Part shown: in pieces, positions 8,833-16,541 of the stretch
Layout: each line of letters begins with the position of its first letter
How positions within the stretch are numbered: the stretch's first letter is position 1
Assembly (NCBI RefSeq): GCF_016428585.1
Contig: NZ_JAELVR010000004.1
Location: forward strand, 186,001-250,000
DNA length: 64,000 nucleotides
Origin: Sedimentitalea arenosa
Lineage (GTDB): Bacteria > Pseudomonadota > Alphaproteobacteria > Rhodobacterales > Rhodobacteraceae
Reading direction: 5' to 3'
The notes under the pieces: generated by a model
Database searches by the model: none
What the model was told of the DNA's origin: nothing
Seen by the model: only the letters and a program-made list of their open reading frames with translations
Made by a program: the position numbers and the translations under genes

Positions 8833-11289
8833 CTACTTGCGCGGCTTGGCCCGCAGGGTCGGATCGGCCGAGGTGGGGTCCTCGGGCCAGGGGTGCTTGG
8901 GGTATTGCGCGCGCATGTCCTTGCGCACCTCGGCATAGGAGCCGGCCCAGAAGCCCGGCAGGTCGCGGGTGATCTGGATCGGCCGCTGTGCCGGCGAAAG
9001 CAGCGTGATCTTGAGCGGCACGCCGCCGCAGGTCGGGTGCCGGGTCACGCCGAACACCTCCTGCAGACGCAGTTCCACGGCGGGATCCTCGCCGCCATAA
9101 TCGATCGGCACCCGGCGGCCGAGCGGCGTGGTGAAATGGCTGGGCACATGGGCATCGAGCGCCTGGGTCTGCGCCCAGCTCAGCGCCGCGCGCAGGGCAG
9201 GCAGCGGATCGAAGCGTTTCCAGTCCTCGGCCGAGCGCACGCCCGACAGCATCGGCAACAGCCACTCCTCGAGCGACGCCATCAGCCCGTCGGTGGAGAA
9301 ATCGGGCAGGTCCAGGCCCTCCGCCCGGGCGAGTTCGACCCGGGCCGCGAACCGCTGTGCCGCGGGCGGCAGGCGCAGGCCGATCTCGCGCACGCCGTCG
9401 AGCATCGCGCGGGCGATCCCGTCGTCGGGCGCATCGGTCCATGTCCGATCCGACAGCACCACGGCGCCGAGCCGCTCCTGCCGCCGGGCCAGGACCCGGC
9501 GGTCGCGTCGGGACCAGGTGCAGATGTCCTCGGACGTGATGCGGTCGGCGAACAGTGCGCGGATCTCGCGCTCGGTGATCTGGGCGGCCATGCGGATGCG
9601 CGCCTCGCGCGGGTCGCCGTCCAGATCGGTGACGACGAGGAAGGGCGCACCGGCCAGCGGATCGTCCGGGGCGAGGGCCGCGCCCTTGCCGCCCGAGAGC
9701 ACGAAGCGGGGGTCGTCGCCCTTGCGCCGCTGCGCGATCCGGTCGGGATAGGCCAGCGCGGCCATCGCGGCGACGGAGAGATCCGTATCGCCCTGGCGCT
9801 GCCCGCGCGCCAGCCGCCGGGAGTCGTCGCGGATGCGGGCGAGCGCGCCCGGATCGGCCTGGTGGGGCTGCCCCGCACCATCGCGGGCCCAAAGCGCCTT
9901 GAGCCGCAACGACAGATCGCAGGGGGCGCCGCGCAGCGGGTCGCGATCGGCCATCAGCGCGGCCAGCGGCGCCGCATCGCGCCCGGCCGTGACGAGCATA
10001 TGGGCCAGCCGTGGATGCAGCGGCAGCGCCGCGAGACTGCGCCCATGGGGCGTGATGTGTGAACGATCATCCAGTGCGCCCAGCAGCGCCAGCAGGGCGC
10101 GCGCTTCGGCCAGCGCGGCGGCGGGCGGCGGCGTCAGGAAGGCCAGGTCGTTCTCGTGCGCGCCCCACAGCGCCAGTTCCAGCGCCAGTCCGGTGAGATC
10201 GGCGGCTTCGATCTCGGCAGGGGGGAAGGCCTGCAACGCGCCTTCCTCGCCGCGGGTCCAGAGCCGGTAGCAGATGCCGTCGCCCACGCGTCCCGCACGG
10301 CCCTGCCGTTGTGTCGCCTCGGCGCGGGTCACGCGTTCGGTGACCAGCCGGGACATGCCCGAGCCGGGGTCGAACCGCGCGCGGCGGGCCTGGCCGGCAT
10401 CGACCACGACACGGATGTCGGGCAGGGTCAGCGAGGTTTCCGCGATCGACGTGGCCAGCACGACCTTGCGCCCGCGCGTCGCCGGGGCGATGGCGGCGCG
10501 TTGCCTGGCGAAGGGCATCGCGCCGAACAGCGGGCTGAGCGTGCATGTGTCAGGCAGACGGCGGGTAAGTGCCGCCTCGGCGCGCCGGATCTCGGCCTCG
10601 CCGGGCAGGAAGACAAGGAGGCCGCCGCCGAGGGCACGGGTCTCGGCCTCGGCCCGTGTCACCAGGTCGGCCAGTGCGATGTCGCGCCGGTCGTCGGGCC
10701 GCAGGGGGCGGTCGAGCCAGCGGGTCTCGACCGGGAAACTGCGGCCTTCCGAGGTCACCATCGGCGCGTCGATCAGCGCCGCCACCGGCTCTGCGTCGAG
10801 CGTGGCCGACATCACCAGCAGCCCCAGATCCTCGCGCAGCGCGCCCGCCACCTCAAGGCAGAGCGCGAGGCCGAGGTCGGCGTTGAGCGAGCGTTCGTGG
10901 AATTCGTCGAAGACCACCATGCCGATACCGGGCAGGTCGGGCGCGGATTGCAGCATCCGGGTCAGGATCCCTTCGGTCACGACCTCGATCCGGGTCGCCT
11001 CGGAGGTCTTGGCGGCGCCCCGCATGCGGTAGCCGACGGTGCGTCCGACCGGCTCTCGCAGGGTCTGCGCCATCCGTTCGGCGGCGGCGCGGGCGGCGAG
11101 GCGGCGGGGCTCGAGCATGATGAGCCTCTGGCCTTCGGGAAGCAGCCCCGCTTCGAGCACGGCGAGCGGCACGCGGGTGGTCTTGCCCGCGCCGGGCGGG
11201 GCCTGCAGCACCGCGCGCCGGCCGTCGCGCAGCGCGGCGATCAGCTGCGGCAGCGCATCGTCGATGGGCAGGGGAATGTCGCGGGCCAT
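8833..11289 (-). CDS. hrpB: ATP-dependent helicase HrpB
   Basis: An 818-aa DEAH/DExH-box helicase. Walker A is APPGAGKTT (residues about 30-38), the DEFH box is in VVFDEFHERSLNADLGLAL, SATL (motif III) follows, and motif VI is in TQRQGRAGRVGDGICYRLW. The HrpB-specific C-terminal region ends with RRVPIDYGGEDPAVELRLQEVFG and PAQRPIQITRDLPGFWAGSYAEVRKDMRAQYPKHPWPEDP split over that region. HrpB proteins are found throughout proteobacteria; their cellular substrate is poorly defined and RNA is presumed. Tail to tail with gnd. Confidence 0.93.
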   Translation of the reverse strand: MARDIPLPIDDALPQLIAALRDGRRAVLQAPPGAGKTTRVPLAVLEAGLLPEGQRLIMLEPRRLAARAAAERMAQTLREPVGRTVGYRMRGAAKTSEATRIEVVTEGILTRMLQSAPDLPGIGMVVFDEFHERSLNADLGLALCLEVAGALREDLGLLVMSATLDAEPVAALIDAPMVTSEGRSFPVETRWLDRPLRPDDRRDIALADLVTRAEAETRALGGGLLVFLPGEAEIRRAEAALTRRLPDTCTLSPLFGAMPFARQRAAIAPATRGRKVVLATSIAETSLTLPDIRVVVDAGQARRARFDPGSGMSRLVTERVTRAEATQRQGRAGRVGDGICYRLWTRGEEGALQAFPPAEIEAADLTGLALELALWGAHENDLAFLTPPPAAALAEARALLALLGALDDRSHITPHGRSLAALPLHPRLAHMLVTAGRDAAPLAALMADRDPLRGAPCDLSLRLKALWARDGAGQPHQADPGALARIRDDSRRLARGQRQGDTDLSVAAMAALAYPDRIAQRRKGDDPRFVLSGGKGAALAPDDPLAGAPFLVVTDLDGDPREARIRMAAQITEREIRALFADRITSEDICTWSRRDRRVLARRQERLGAVVLSDRTWTDAPDDGIARAMLDGVREIGLRLPPAAQRFAARVELARAEGLDLPDFSTDGLMASLEEWLLPMLSGVRSAEDWKRFDPLPALRAALSWAQTQALDAHVPSHFTTPLGRRVPIDYGGEDPAVELRLQEVFGVTRHPTCGGVPLKITLLSPAQRPIQITRDLPGFWAGSYAEVRKDMRAQYPKHPWPEDPTSADPTLRAKPRK

Positions 11290-11341
11290 TGTCGCGTTAT
11301 CGCCGAGCCCCGCGCCGAGGTCCAGCGCGGGAGCCTCGTGC

Positions 11342-11950
11342 TCAGGCCTCGTCGGGGCGGATCATCTCGAACACCTCGGTCACGTGCGAATAGTCGCGAT
11401 AGCCCAGCCGGCTCAGCGGTTGGAAGGTGGTCACGTCGAACCGTCCGTCGCGCAGGCAATCGTCACGCATGTGCACGCCCGTCACCTCGCCCAGCACCAG
11501 GCGATTGTGCGCGCCGGGCAGTTCGACGATCCGGGTCAGCTTGCATTCCAGCGCGGCGGGCACGCCGTCGACGCGCGGGCAGTCGATGGTTTCGCAAGGA
11601 AGCGCTGTGAGACCGGCGGCGTCGAACTCGTCGACCTCGCGGCCGAGCCCTGCCGAGCTGACGTTCATGGCATCGCGCATCGCATATTCGACGATGTTGA
11701 CGCAGAACACGCCGGTTTCGGCGATATTTGCGACGCTGTCCTTGGTGCCGGGCTGGTCGGGTTTGGCCCCGGTCGAGGAGAACATGACCTGCGGTGGAAC
11801 GTAGGCCACGGCGTTGAAGAAGGAATAGGGCGCCAGGTTGCGGGTGCCATCCGCTGCGCGGGTCGATATCCAGCCGATCGGGCGCGGCGTGACGATGGCG
11901 TTGAACGGGTTGTGCGGCAGTCCGTGGCCGTCCTCGGGTTTGTAGAACAT
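11342..11950 (-). CDS. Flavin reductase-like, FMN-binding split-barrel protein
   Basis: A 202-aa protein of the flavin reductase-like domain family. Typical segments are FNAIVTPRPIGWISTRAADGTRNLAPYSFFNAV (read in two parts; the NLAPYSFFN motif contacts FMN) and DTxxNI-like KDSVANIAETGVFCVNIV. Members bind FMN and act as flavin reductases or short-chain flavoproteins; the specific reaction cannot be told. Upstream of hrpB on the same strand with a 52-bp gap, so co-transcription is possible. Confidence 0.85.
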   Translation of the reverse strand: MFYKPEDGHGLPHNPFNAIVTPRPIGWISTRAADGTRNLAPYSFFNAVAYVPPQVMFSSTGAKPDQPGTKDSVANIAETGVFCVNIVEYAMRDAMNVSSAGLGREVDEFDAAGLTALPCETIDCPRVDGVPAALECKLTRIVELPGAHNRLVLGEVTGVHMRDDCLRDGRFDVTTFQPLSRLGYRDYSHVTEVFEMIRPDEA

Positions 11951-12032
11951 TGGGGGTCTCCGGGATGTTTGCCCCAGACCTAGCGGCGTGTTAGGGCGAT
12001 TGCCACCCGATTACGCCGCACGGACCTCTCGC

Positions 12033-12524
12033 GTGATAGAACTGAAGCCCGAAAGACAGGACGACTGGTGGGAGGTCGAGGCGCTGTATGACCTGTGTTT
12101 CGCGCCCGGTCGCGAAGCGCTGTCCTCCTATCGCCTGCGTGACGACATCCCTCCGGTGTCCGGACTGTCGCTGGTGGCCCGCGACGAGAGCGGCATCGTG
12201 ACCGGCGCGATCCGGTTCTGGCCGGTGCGGGTCGGGGGGCTGCCGGCCTTGCTGCTGGGGCCGGTCGCCGTGCACCCGACGCACCAGGGCGAGGGGCTGG
12301 GCGGCGTGCTGATCCGCGACGGGCTGGCGGCGGCGCGCGCGCACGGATGGACGCGGGTGATGCTGGTGGGCGATGCGCCCTATTACGGGCGTTTCGGCTT
12401 TTCGCGGTTGACCGATGTGCGGATGCCACCGCCGACCAATCCGGAGAGGGTCCTGGGGCAGGACCTGACGCCGGGGGCCTGGGACGGGGTCGCGGGTGAT
12501 GTGCAGCGGTGGGACGCGGTTTGA
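12033..12524 (+). CDS. GNAT family N-acetyltransferase
   Basis: An acetyl-CoA-dependent N-acetyltransferase of about 163 aa. The acetyl-CoA-binding signature is visible as LGPVAVHPTHQGEGLGGVLIRDGLAAA (V-x-x-x-x-Q-G-x-G-x-G/A), followed by the C-terminal YYGRFGFSR typical of the YhbS-like branch. The GTG at 12033 gives the family-like beginning VIELKPERQDDWWEVEALYD; an upstream in-frame GTG at 11988 would add 15 unlikely residues. The substrate is unknown. Confidence 0.85.
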   Translation: MIELKPERQDDWWEVEALYDLCFAPGREALSSYRLRDDIPPVSGLSLVARDESGIVTGAIRFWPVRVGGLPALLLGPVAVHPTHQGEGLGGVLIRDGLAAARAHGWTRVMLVGDAPYYGRFGFSRLTDVRMPPPTNPERVLGQDLTPGAWDGVAGDVQRWDAV

Positions 12525-12598
12525 CGCCGCCGTGGGGTGGCAACATTGAAAAGCCCGCGCGCAGTGCCGATCTTGGAGCGGATATCGGAGGGTTCGGA

Positions 12599-13357
12599 AT
12601 GAACGACATCGTGACCGTGGAGCCGGTTGACCTCGAGGCGGAACTGGACCGGCTGGCGCGGGAGTACCGCGCGGCGGGTGGGATCGGTGTGCAGATGCTG
12701 ACGACGCTCGGCGGGCGGGCCGAGAACCTGCTCGACCGGTTGCCGGCCCCGGTGCGCGCGCAGTTGAGCGGGGCGACGGCGCAGGCGCTGATCCTGGCGA
12801 TGCAGGCGGCGCAGAGCTCGCGCGGCGCCGTGCCGGACCAGAAGCCCTGGGTGAATACCGCGGTGACCACGGCAATGGGGGCCGCCGGCGGGTTCGGGGG
12901 CTTGCCGACCGCGCTGATCGAACTGCCGGCCACGACCACGATGCTGCTGCGCTCGATCCAGGGCGTCGCCGCCGACATGGGATTTGATCCATCCGCCGAG
13001 AACGTGCAGTTCGACTGCATTCGGGTCTTCGCTGCTGCCGGACCGCTGGCGGAGGATGACGGGGCCGACCTCGGGTTCATTTCGCTGCGGCTGACGCTGA
13101 CGGGGGGCGCGATGCACAAGCTGATCGCCACGGTGGCGCCCAAGCTTGCCGCGGCGCTTGGCCAGAAGCTGGCGGCGCAGACCGTGCCGATACTGGGCGC
13201 GGTGGCCGGCGCGACGGCGAATTACGTCTATACCAGTTATTACCAGCAGATCGCGCGGGTGCATTTCGGGCTCAGACGCCTGGCGATCGATGCCGACGTG
13301 CCGCAGCAGGAGCTGGTCGCCGCGCTCACGGCGCGGATGCAGGACAGGTTGCGCTGA
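12599..13357 (+). CDS. EcsC family protein
   Basis: A 252-aa protein resembling the EcsC family, named for the third gene of a Bacillus ABC transporter locus; its molecular role is unknown. Recognised from the central pattern TAMGAAGGFGGLPTALIELPATTTMLLRSIQGVA and the C-terminal glycine/alanine-rich amphipathic segment (QTVPILGAVAGATANYVYT), which could associate with membranes. The ATG at 12599 follows a GGAG at good spacing; a longer frame opening at 12509 overlaps the GNAT gene and is less likely. There is no ABC transporter nearby. Confidence 0.8.
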   Translation: MNDIVTVEPVDLEAELDRLAREYRAAGGIGVQMLTTLGGRAENLLDRLPAPVRAQLSGATAQALILAMQAAQSSRGAVPDQKPWVNTAVTTAMGAAGGFGGLPTALIELPATTTMLLRSIQGVAADMGFDPSAENVQFDCIRVFAAAGPLAEDDGADLGFISLRLTLTGGAMHKLIATVAPKLAAALGQKLAAQTVPILGAVAGATANYVYTSYYQQIARVHFGLRRLAIDADVPQQELVAALTARMQDRLR

Positions 13358-13470
13358 GACTGCGTCACCAAGGCCGCTATCCGTGAAAATCGGATTTCCG
13401 CGCCGCATTTTGGGGTGGAATGCCCGCACGCCGCGTGTAACCTGACGAAAAAACACGAACCAGAGGCAAA

Positions 13471-13941
13471 GTGCGCGGGATGTTGATCAAACAATTGCCG
13501 ATCACTGTTCGGGCGTCCCACAAGAGCGACGTGCGCACCCAGTTTGCGGCCTTGTGTTTCCGGATCGCCAAGAACAAGCCGCAGGTCCTGCTGGTGACGT
13601 CGCGCGGCACCGGACGCTGGATCATACCCAAGGGCTGGCCGATGCACGGCAAGACCCCGGCGCACTGCGCCGAGCGCGAGGCCTGGGAAGAGGCGGGCGT
13701 GATCGGCAAGGCGGCGGACCAGGCGCTTGGACTGTTTTCCTACAACAAGGTGCTGGATGGCAGCGGGCTGCCCTGTGTCGCCATCGTCTATCCCGTCCGC
13801 GTCAAGTCGCTGGCCCCGGACTATCCCGAAAAGAACCAGCGCCGGCGCAAGTGGTTTTCGCCCGCGAAGGCGGCGAACCGCGTGTCCGAGCCGGAGCTGG
13901 CCCGGATATTGCGCGATTTCGATCCGAAAATGATCCGCTGA
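13471..13941 (+). CDS. Nudix hydrolase
   Basis: A 156-aa Nudix protein, paralogous to the gene at 6790-7248 (shared TSRGTxRWIxPKGWP block). Here the catalytic helix reads REAWEEAGV, so the Arg-Glu pair missing in the other copy is intact; the upstream conserved Glu is Lys. It likely hydrolyses a nucleoside diphosphate linked to another moiety, substrate unknown. A GAGG lies 4 nt before the GTG at 13471 and 13 nt before an in-frame ATG at 13480, so either start is possible. Monocistronic or first of a loose cluster with the DUF1178 gene. Confidence 0.87.
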   Translation: MRGMLIKQLPITVRASHKSDVRTQFAALCFRIAKNKPQVLLVTSRGTGRWIIPKGWPMHGKTPAHCAEREAWEEAGVIGKAADQALGLFSYNKVLDGSGLPCVAIVYPVRVKSLAPDYPEKNQRRRKWFSPAKAANRVSEPELARILRDFDPKMIR

Positions 13942-14008
13942 GCCGCTCTGTTGTCTTGATCGCAACGGCCGGGTGGATATCTAACACTGTGCACGACGAG
14001 ATGGGACG

Positions 14009-14437
14009 ATGATCCAATACGCCCTCAAATGTGCCGAAGGGCACAGTTTTGACAGCTGGTTCCAATCCGCAGCCGCCTTCGAAAAGCTGGCGGCCGCCGG
14101 ACTGGTTTCCTGCGCGGTCTGTGGTGGCACACAAGTCGAGAAGGCGATCATGGCCCCGAGAGTGAGCGGGCCGCGCGACAGTGAACCAGCCCCCGGCCCG
14201 TTGAGCCAGCCCGCAAGCCCCGCCGAACAGGCCTTGGCCGAATTGCGCCGCAAGATCGAGCGCGAATCCGACTATGTGGGCAACCGGTTCGTGACCGAGG
14301 CGCGCGCGATGCATGACGGCGACACCCCCAAGCGGGCTATCCATGGCGAGGCGCGCCCCGAAGAGGCGCGCAAGCTGATCGAGGATGGCGTGCCGGTCGC
14401 CCCGCTGCCCTTCCTGCCCAAGTCCAAGGCCAACTGA
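14009..14437 (+). CDS. DUF1178 family protein
   Basis: A 142-aa protein of a conserved alphaproteobacterial/betaproteobacterial family of unknown function. The N-terminus MIQYALKCAEGHSFDSWF with CAVCGG downstream (C8/H12 and C34/C37) suggests a small zinc ribbon. The middle is a Pro/Ser-rich linker, and the C-terminus keeps the conserved ESDYVGNRFVTEARAMHDGD and RPEEARKLIEDGVPVAPLPFLP blocks. The DUF1178 assignment is by recognition of these blocks. No function should be inferred. Confidence 0.85.
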   Translation: MIQYALKCAEGHSFDSWFQSAAAFEKLAAAGLVSCAVCGGTQVEKAIMAPRVSGPRDSEPAPGPLSQPASPAEQALAELRRKIERESDYVGNRFVTEARAMHDGDTPKRAIHGEARPEEARKLIEDGVPVAPLPFLPKSKAN

Positions 14438-14486
14438 AGCAAAGCGACCGCCGGTGCCGACCGTGCGGTCATGCAAGGAGACGCGC

Positions 14487-15143
14487 ATGTCCGAGCCGAC
14501 CCATATCGTCATCACCGGGGCCAATCGCGGCATCGGTCACGCGCTTGGCGAGCATTTCCGCGCCGCGGGCAACCGCGTCACCGGAACGTCGCGCGACGGC
14601 AGCGCCGGGCTGGCGCTGGACGTGGTCGACCCCGCGCAACATCGCGCGGTCGCGGATGCGCTGGCGGGACAGGCGGTCGATCTTCTGATCTGCAATGCCG
14701 GTGTCTATCTCGACAAGGGGCAGGCTCTGGATGATGGCTATCCGCCGCGCATGTGGCAGGACACGTTCGCCGCCAATGTCACCGGTGTCTTTCTGACCGT
14801 TCAGACCATGCTGCCGCTGCTGCGGCTGTCGGAGGCGCCGAAGATCGCGATCATCTCGTCGCAGATGGCGTCGCAGACCAACGCGCCGGGCGGCAGCTAC
14901 ATCTACCGCGCCTCCAAGGCGGCGGCATTGAACCTCGGGCGGAATCTGGCCGCCGACCTGCGGGGGGAGGGCATCGCGGTCGGCATCTATCATCCCGGCT
15001 GGGTGCGGACCGACATGGGCGGCGGCGGTGCCGACATCACGGTCGACCAGGCCGCGACCGGCCTGATGGCGCGGTTCAAGGCGCTGTCGCTGGACAGCAC
15101 GGGCTGTTTTGAAACCTGGGACGGCAGGTCGCACCCGTTCTGA
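14487..15143 (+). CDS. Short-chain dehydrogenase/reductase
   Basis: A 218-aa SDR-family oxidoreductase. The NAD(P) motif TGANRGIG lies near the N-terminus, NAG appears in LLICNAGVYLD, and the catalytic Ser and YxxxK are in SSQMASQT and YRASK, with the HPGWVRTDMGG loop after it. Compact SDRs of this type reduce small carbonyls; the substrate is unknown. An AAGGAG ends 6 nt before the ATG at 14487 and fixes the start, although the frame is open further upstream into the DUF1178 gene. Confidence 0.9.
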   Translation: MSEPTHIVITGANRGIGHALGEHFRAAGNRVTGTSRDGSAGLALDVVDPAQHRAVADALAGQAVDLLICNAGVYLDKGQALDDGYPPRMWQDTFAANVTGVFLTVQTMLPLLRLSEAPKIAIISSQMASQTNAPGGSYIYRASKAAALNLGRNLAADLRGEGIAVGIYHPGWVRTDMGGGGADITVDQAATGLMARFKALSLDSTGCFETWDGRSHPF

Positions 15144-15255
15144 GCCCACGTCACGGCGGGCGATCGCCCCCGCGTCTTTGCCCACTTGCCCTTGAGGCAC
15201 CCCTCGCATAAGAGGCGGGCGATACAGACTGCCCAGGCGCGGAAAGACCCGGACC

Positions 15256-16494
15256 ATGCCCGTTCTCGTGATGAAATTCGGCGGCACATCGGTGGCCAAT
15301 CTCGACCGGATCCGCCGCGCGGCCAAACGCGTCGGCGTCGAGGTCGCCAAGGGCTATGACGTGATCGTCATCGTTTCGGCAATGTCGGGCAAGACCAACG
15401 AACTGGTCGGCTGGGTCGAGGAAACCTCTCCGCTGTTCGATGCCCGCGAGTACGACGCGGTGGTTTCGTCGGGCGAGAATGTCACGGCCGGGCTGATGGC
15501 GCTGACGCTGCAGGAGATGGACGTTCCGGCGCGCAGCTGGCAGGGCTGGCAGGTGCCGGTCAAGACCAGCAGCAGCCATTCCAGCGCCCGGATCGAGGAA
15601 ATTCCGACCGACAACATCACGGCGAAGTTCGGCCAGGGCATGCGGGTGGCGGTCGTCGCGGGCTTTCAGGGCATCAGTCCCGAAGGCCGGATCACCACGC
15701 TGGGCCGGGGCGGGTCCGACACCACGGCGGTGGCCTTCGCCGCCGCTTTCGGGGCCGAGCGTTGCGACATCTATACCGATGTCGATGGCGTCTATACGAC
15801 CGACCCGCGGATCACCGACAAGGCGCGAAAGCTCGACCGGATCTCGTTCGAGGAAATGCTGGAGCTGGCCAGTCTGGGCGCCAAGGTGCTGCAGACGCGG
15901 TCTGTCGAACTGGCGATGCGCTATAAGGTCAGGCTGCGGGTTCTGAGCAGCTTCGAGGAACAATCCGACACGGCGGGCACGCTGGTCTGCGATGAGGAGG
16001 ATATCATGGAATCCAATGTTGTGGCCGGTGTGGCCCATTCCCGCGACGAGGCCAAGATGACGCTGCTGTCGGTGGCGGACCGTCCCGGCATCGCCGCGAC
16101 GATCTTTTCCGCGCTGTCCGATGCCGGGGTGAACGTCGACATGATCGTGCAGAACATCTCGGAAGAGGGGCGCACGGACATGACGTTCTCTTGCCCGACG
16201 GCGCAGGTGGCGCGGGCGGAAAAGGCGCTGGCCGACATCAAGTCGTCCGGGGGGTTGAATTTTGCCGAACTCGTCGCCGACAAGGACGTGGCGAAGGTCT
16301 CGGTCGTCGGGATCGGGATGCGCAGCCACACCGGGGTCGCGGCGAAGATGTTCAAGGTGCTCTCGGAGGAGGGGATCAACATCAAGGTCATTACAACCTC
16401 AGAGATAAAGATTTCCGTGCTGATCGACCGGAAATACATGGAACTCGCCGTGCAAGCCCTGCATGATGCGTTCGAACTGGACAAGGCGGCCTGA
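15256..16494 (+). CDS. lysC: Aspartate kinase
   Basis: A 412-aa enzyme that phosphorylates L-aspartate, the first step to lysine, threonine, methionine and diaminopimelate. The kinase motif KFGGTS is at residues 7-12. The GRGGSDTTAVA nucleotide/aspartate-binding loop is in the middle. The C-terminus carries two ACT domains (about 265-335 and 345-410), the sites of lysine/threonine feedback. The length matches monofunctional class III-type aspartokinases. ptsP follows 47 bp downstream on the same strand, the usual alphaproteobacterial order. Confidence 0.96.
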   Translation: MPVLVMKFGGTSVANLDRIRRAAKRVGVEVAKGYDVIVIVSAMSGKTNELVGWVEETSPLFDAREYDAVVSSGENVTAGLMALTLQEMDVPARSWQGWQVPVKTSSSHSSARIEEIPTDNITAKFGQGMRVAVVAGFQGISPEGRITTLGRGGSDTTAVAFAAAFGAERCDIYTDVDGVYTTDPRITDKARKLDRISFEEMLELASLGAKVLQTRSVELAMRYKVRLRVLSSFEEQSDTAGTLVCDEEDIMESNVVAGVAHSRDEAKMTLLSVADRPGIAATIFSALSDAGVNVDMIVQNISEEGRTDMTFSCPTAQVARAEKALADIKSSGGLNFAELVADKDVAKVSVVGIGMRSHTGVAAKMFKVLSEEGINIKVITTSEIKISVLIDRKYMELAVQALHDAFELDKAA

Positions 16495-16541
16495 GGGCGA
16501 TCCCGCGCGGCCGCCCTGTCGAAAAGGACTGAAGCGGAGTC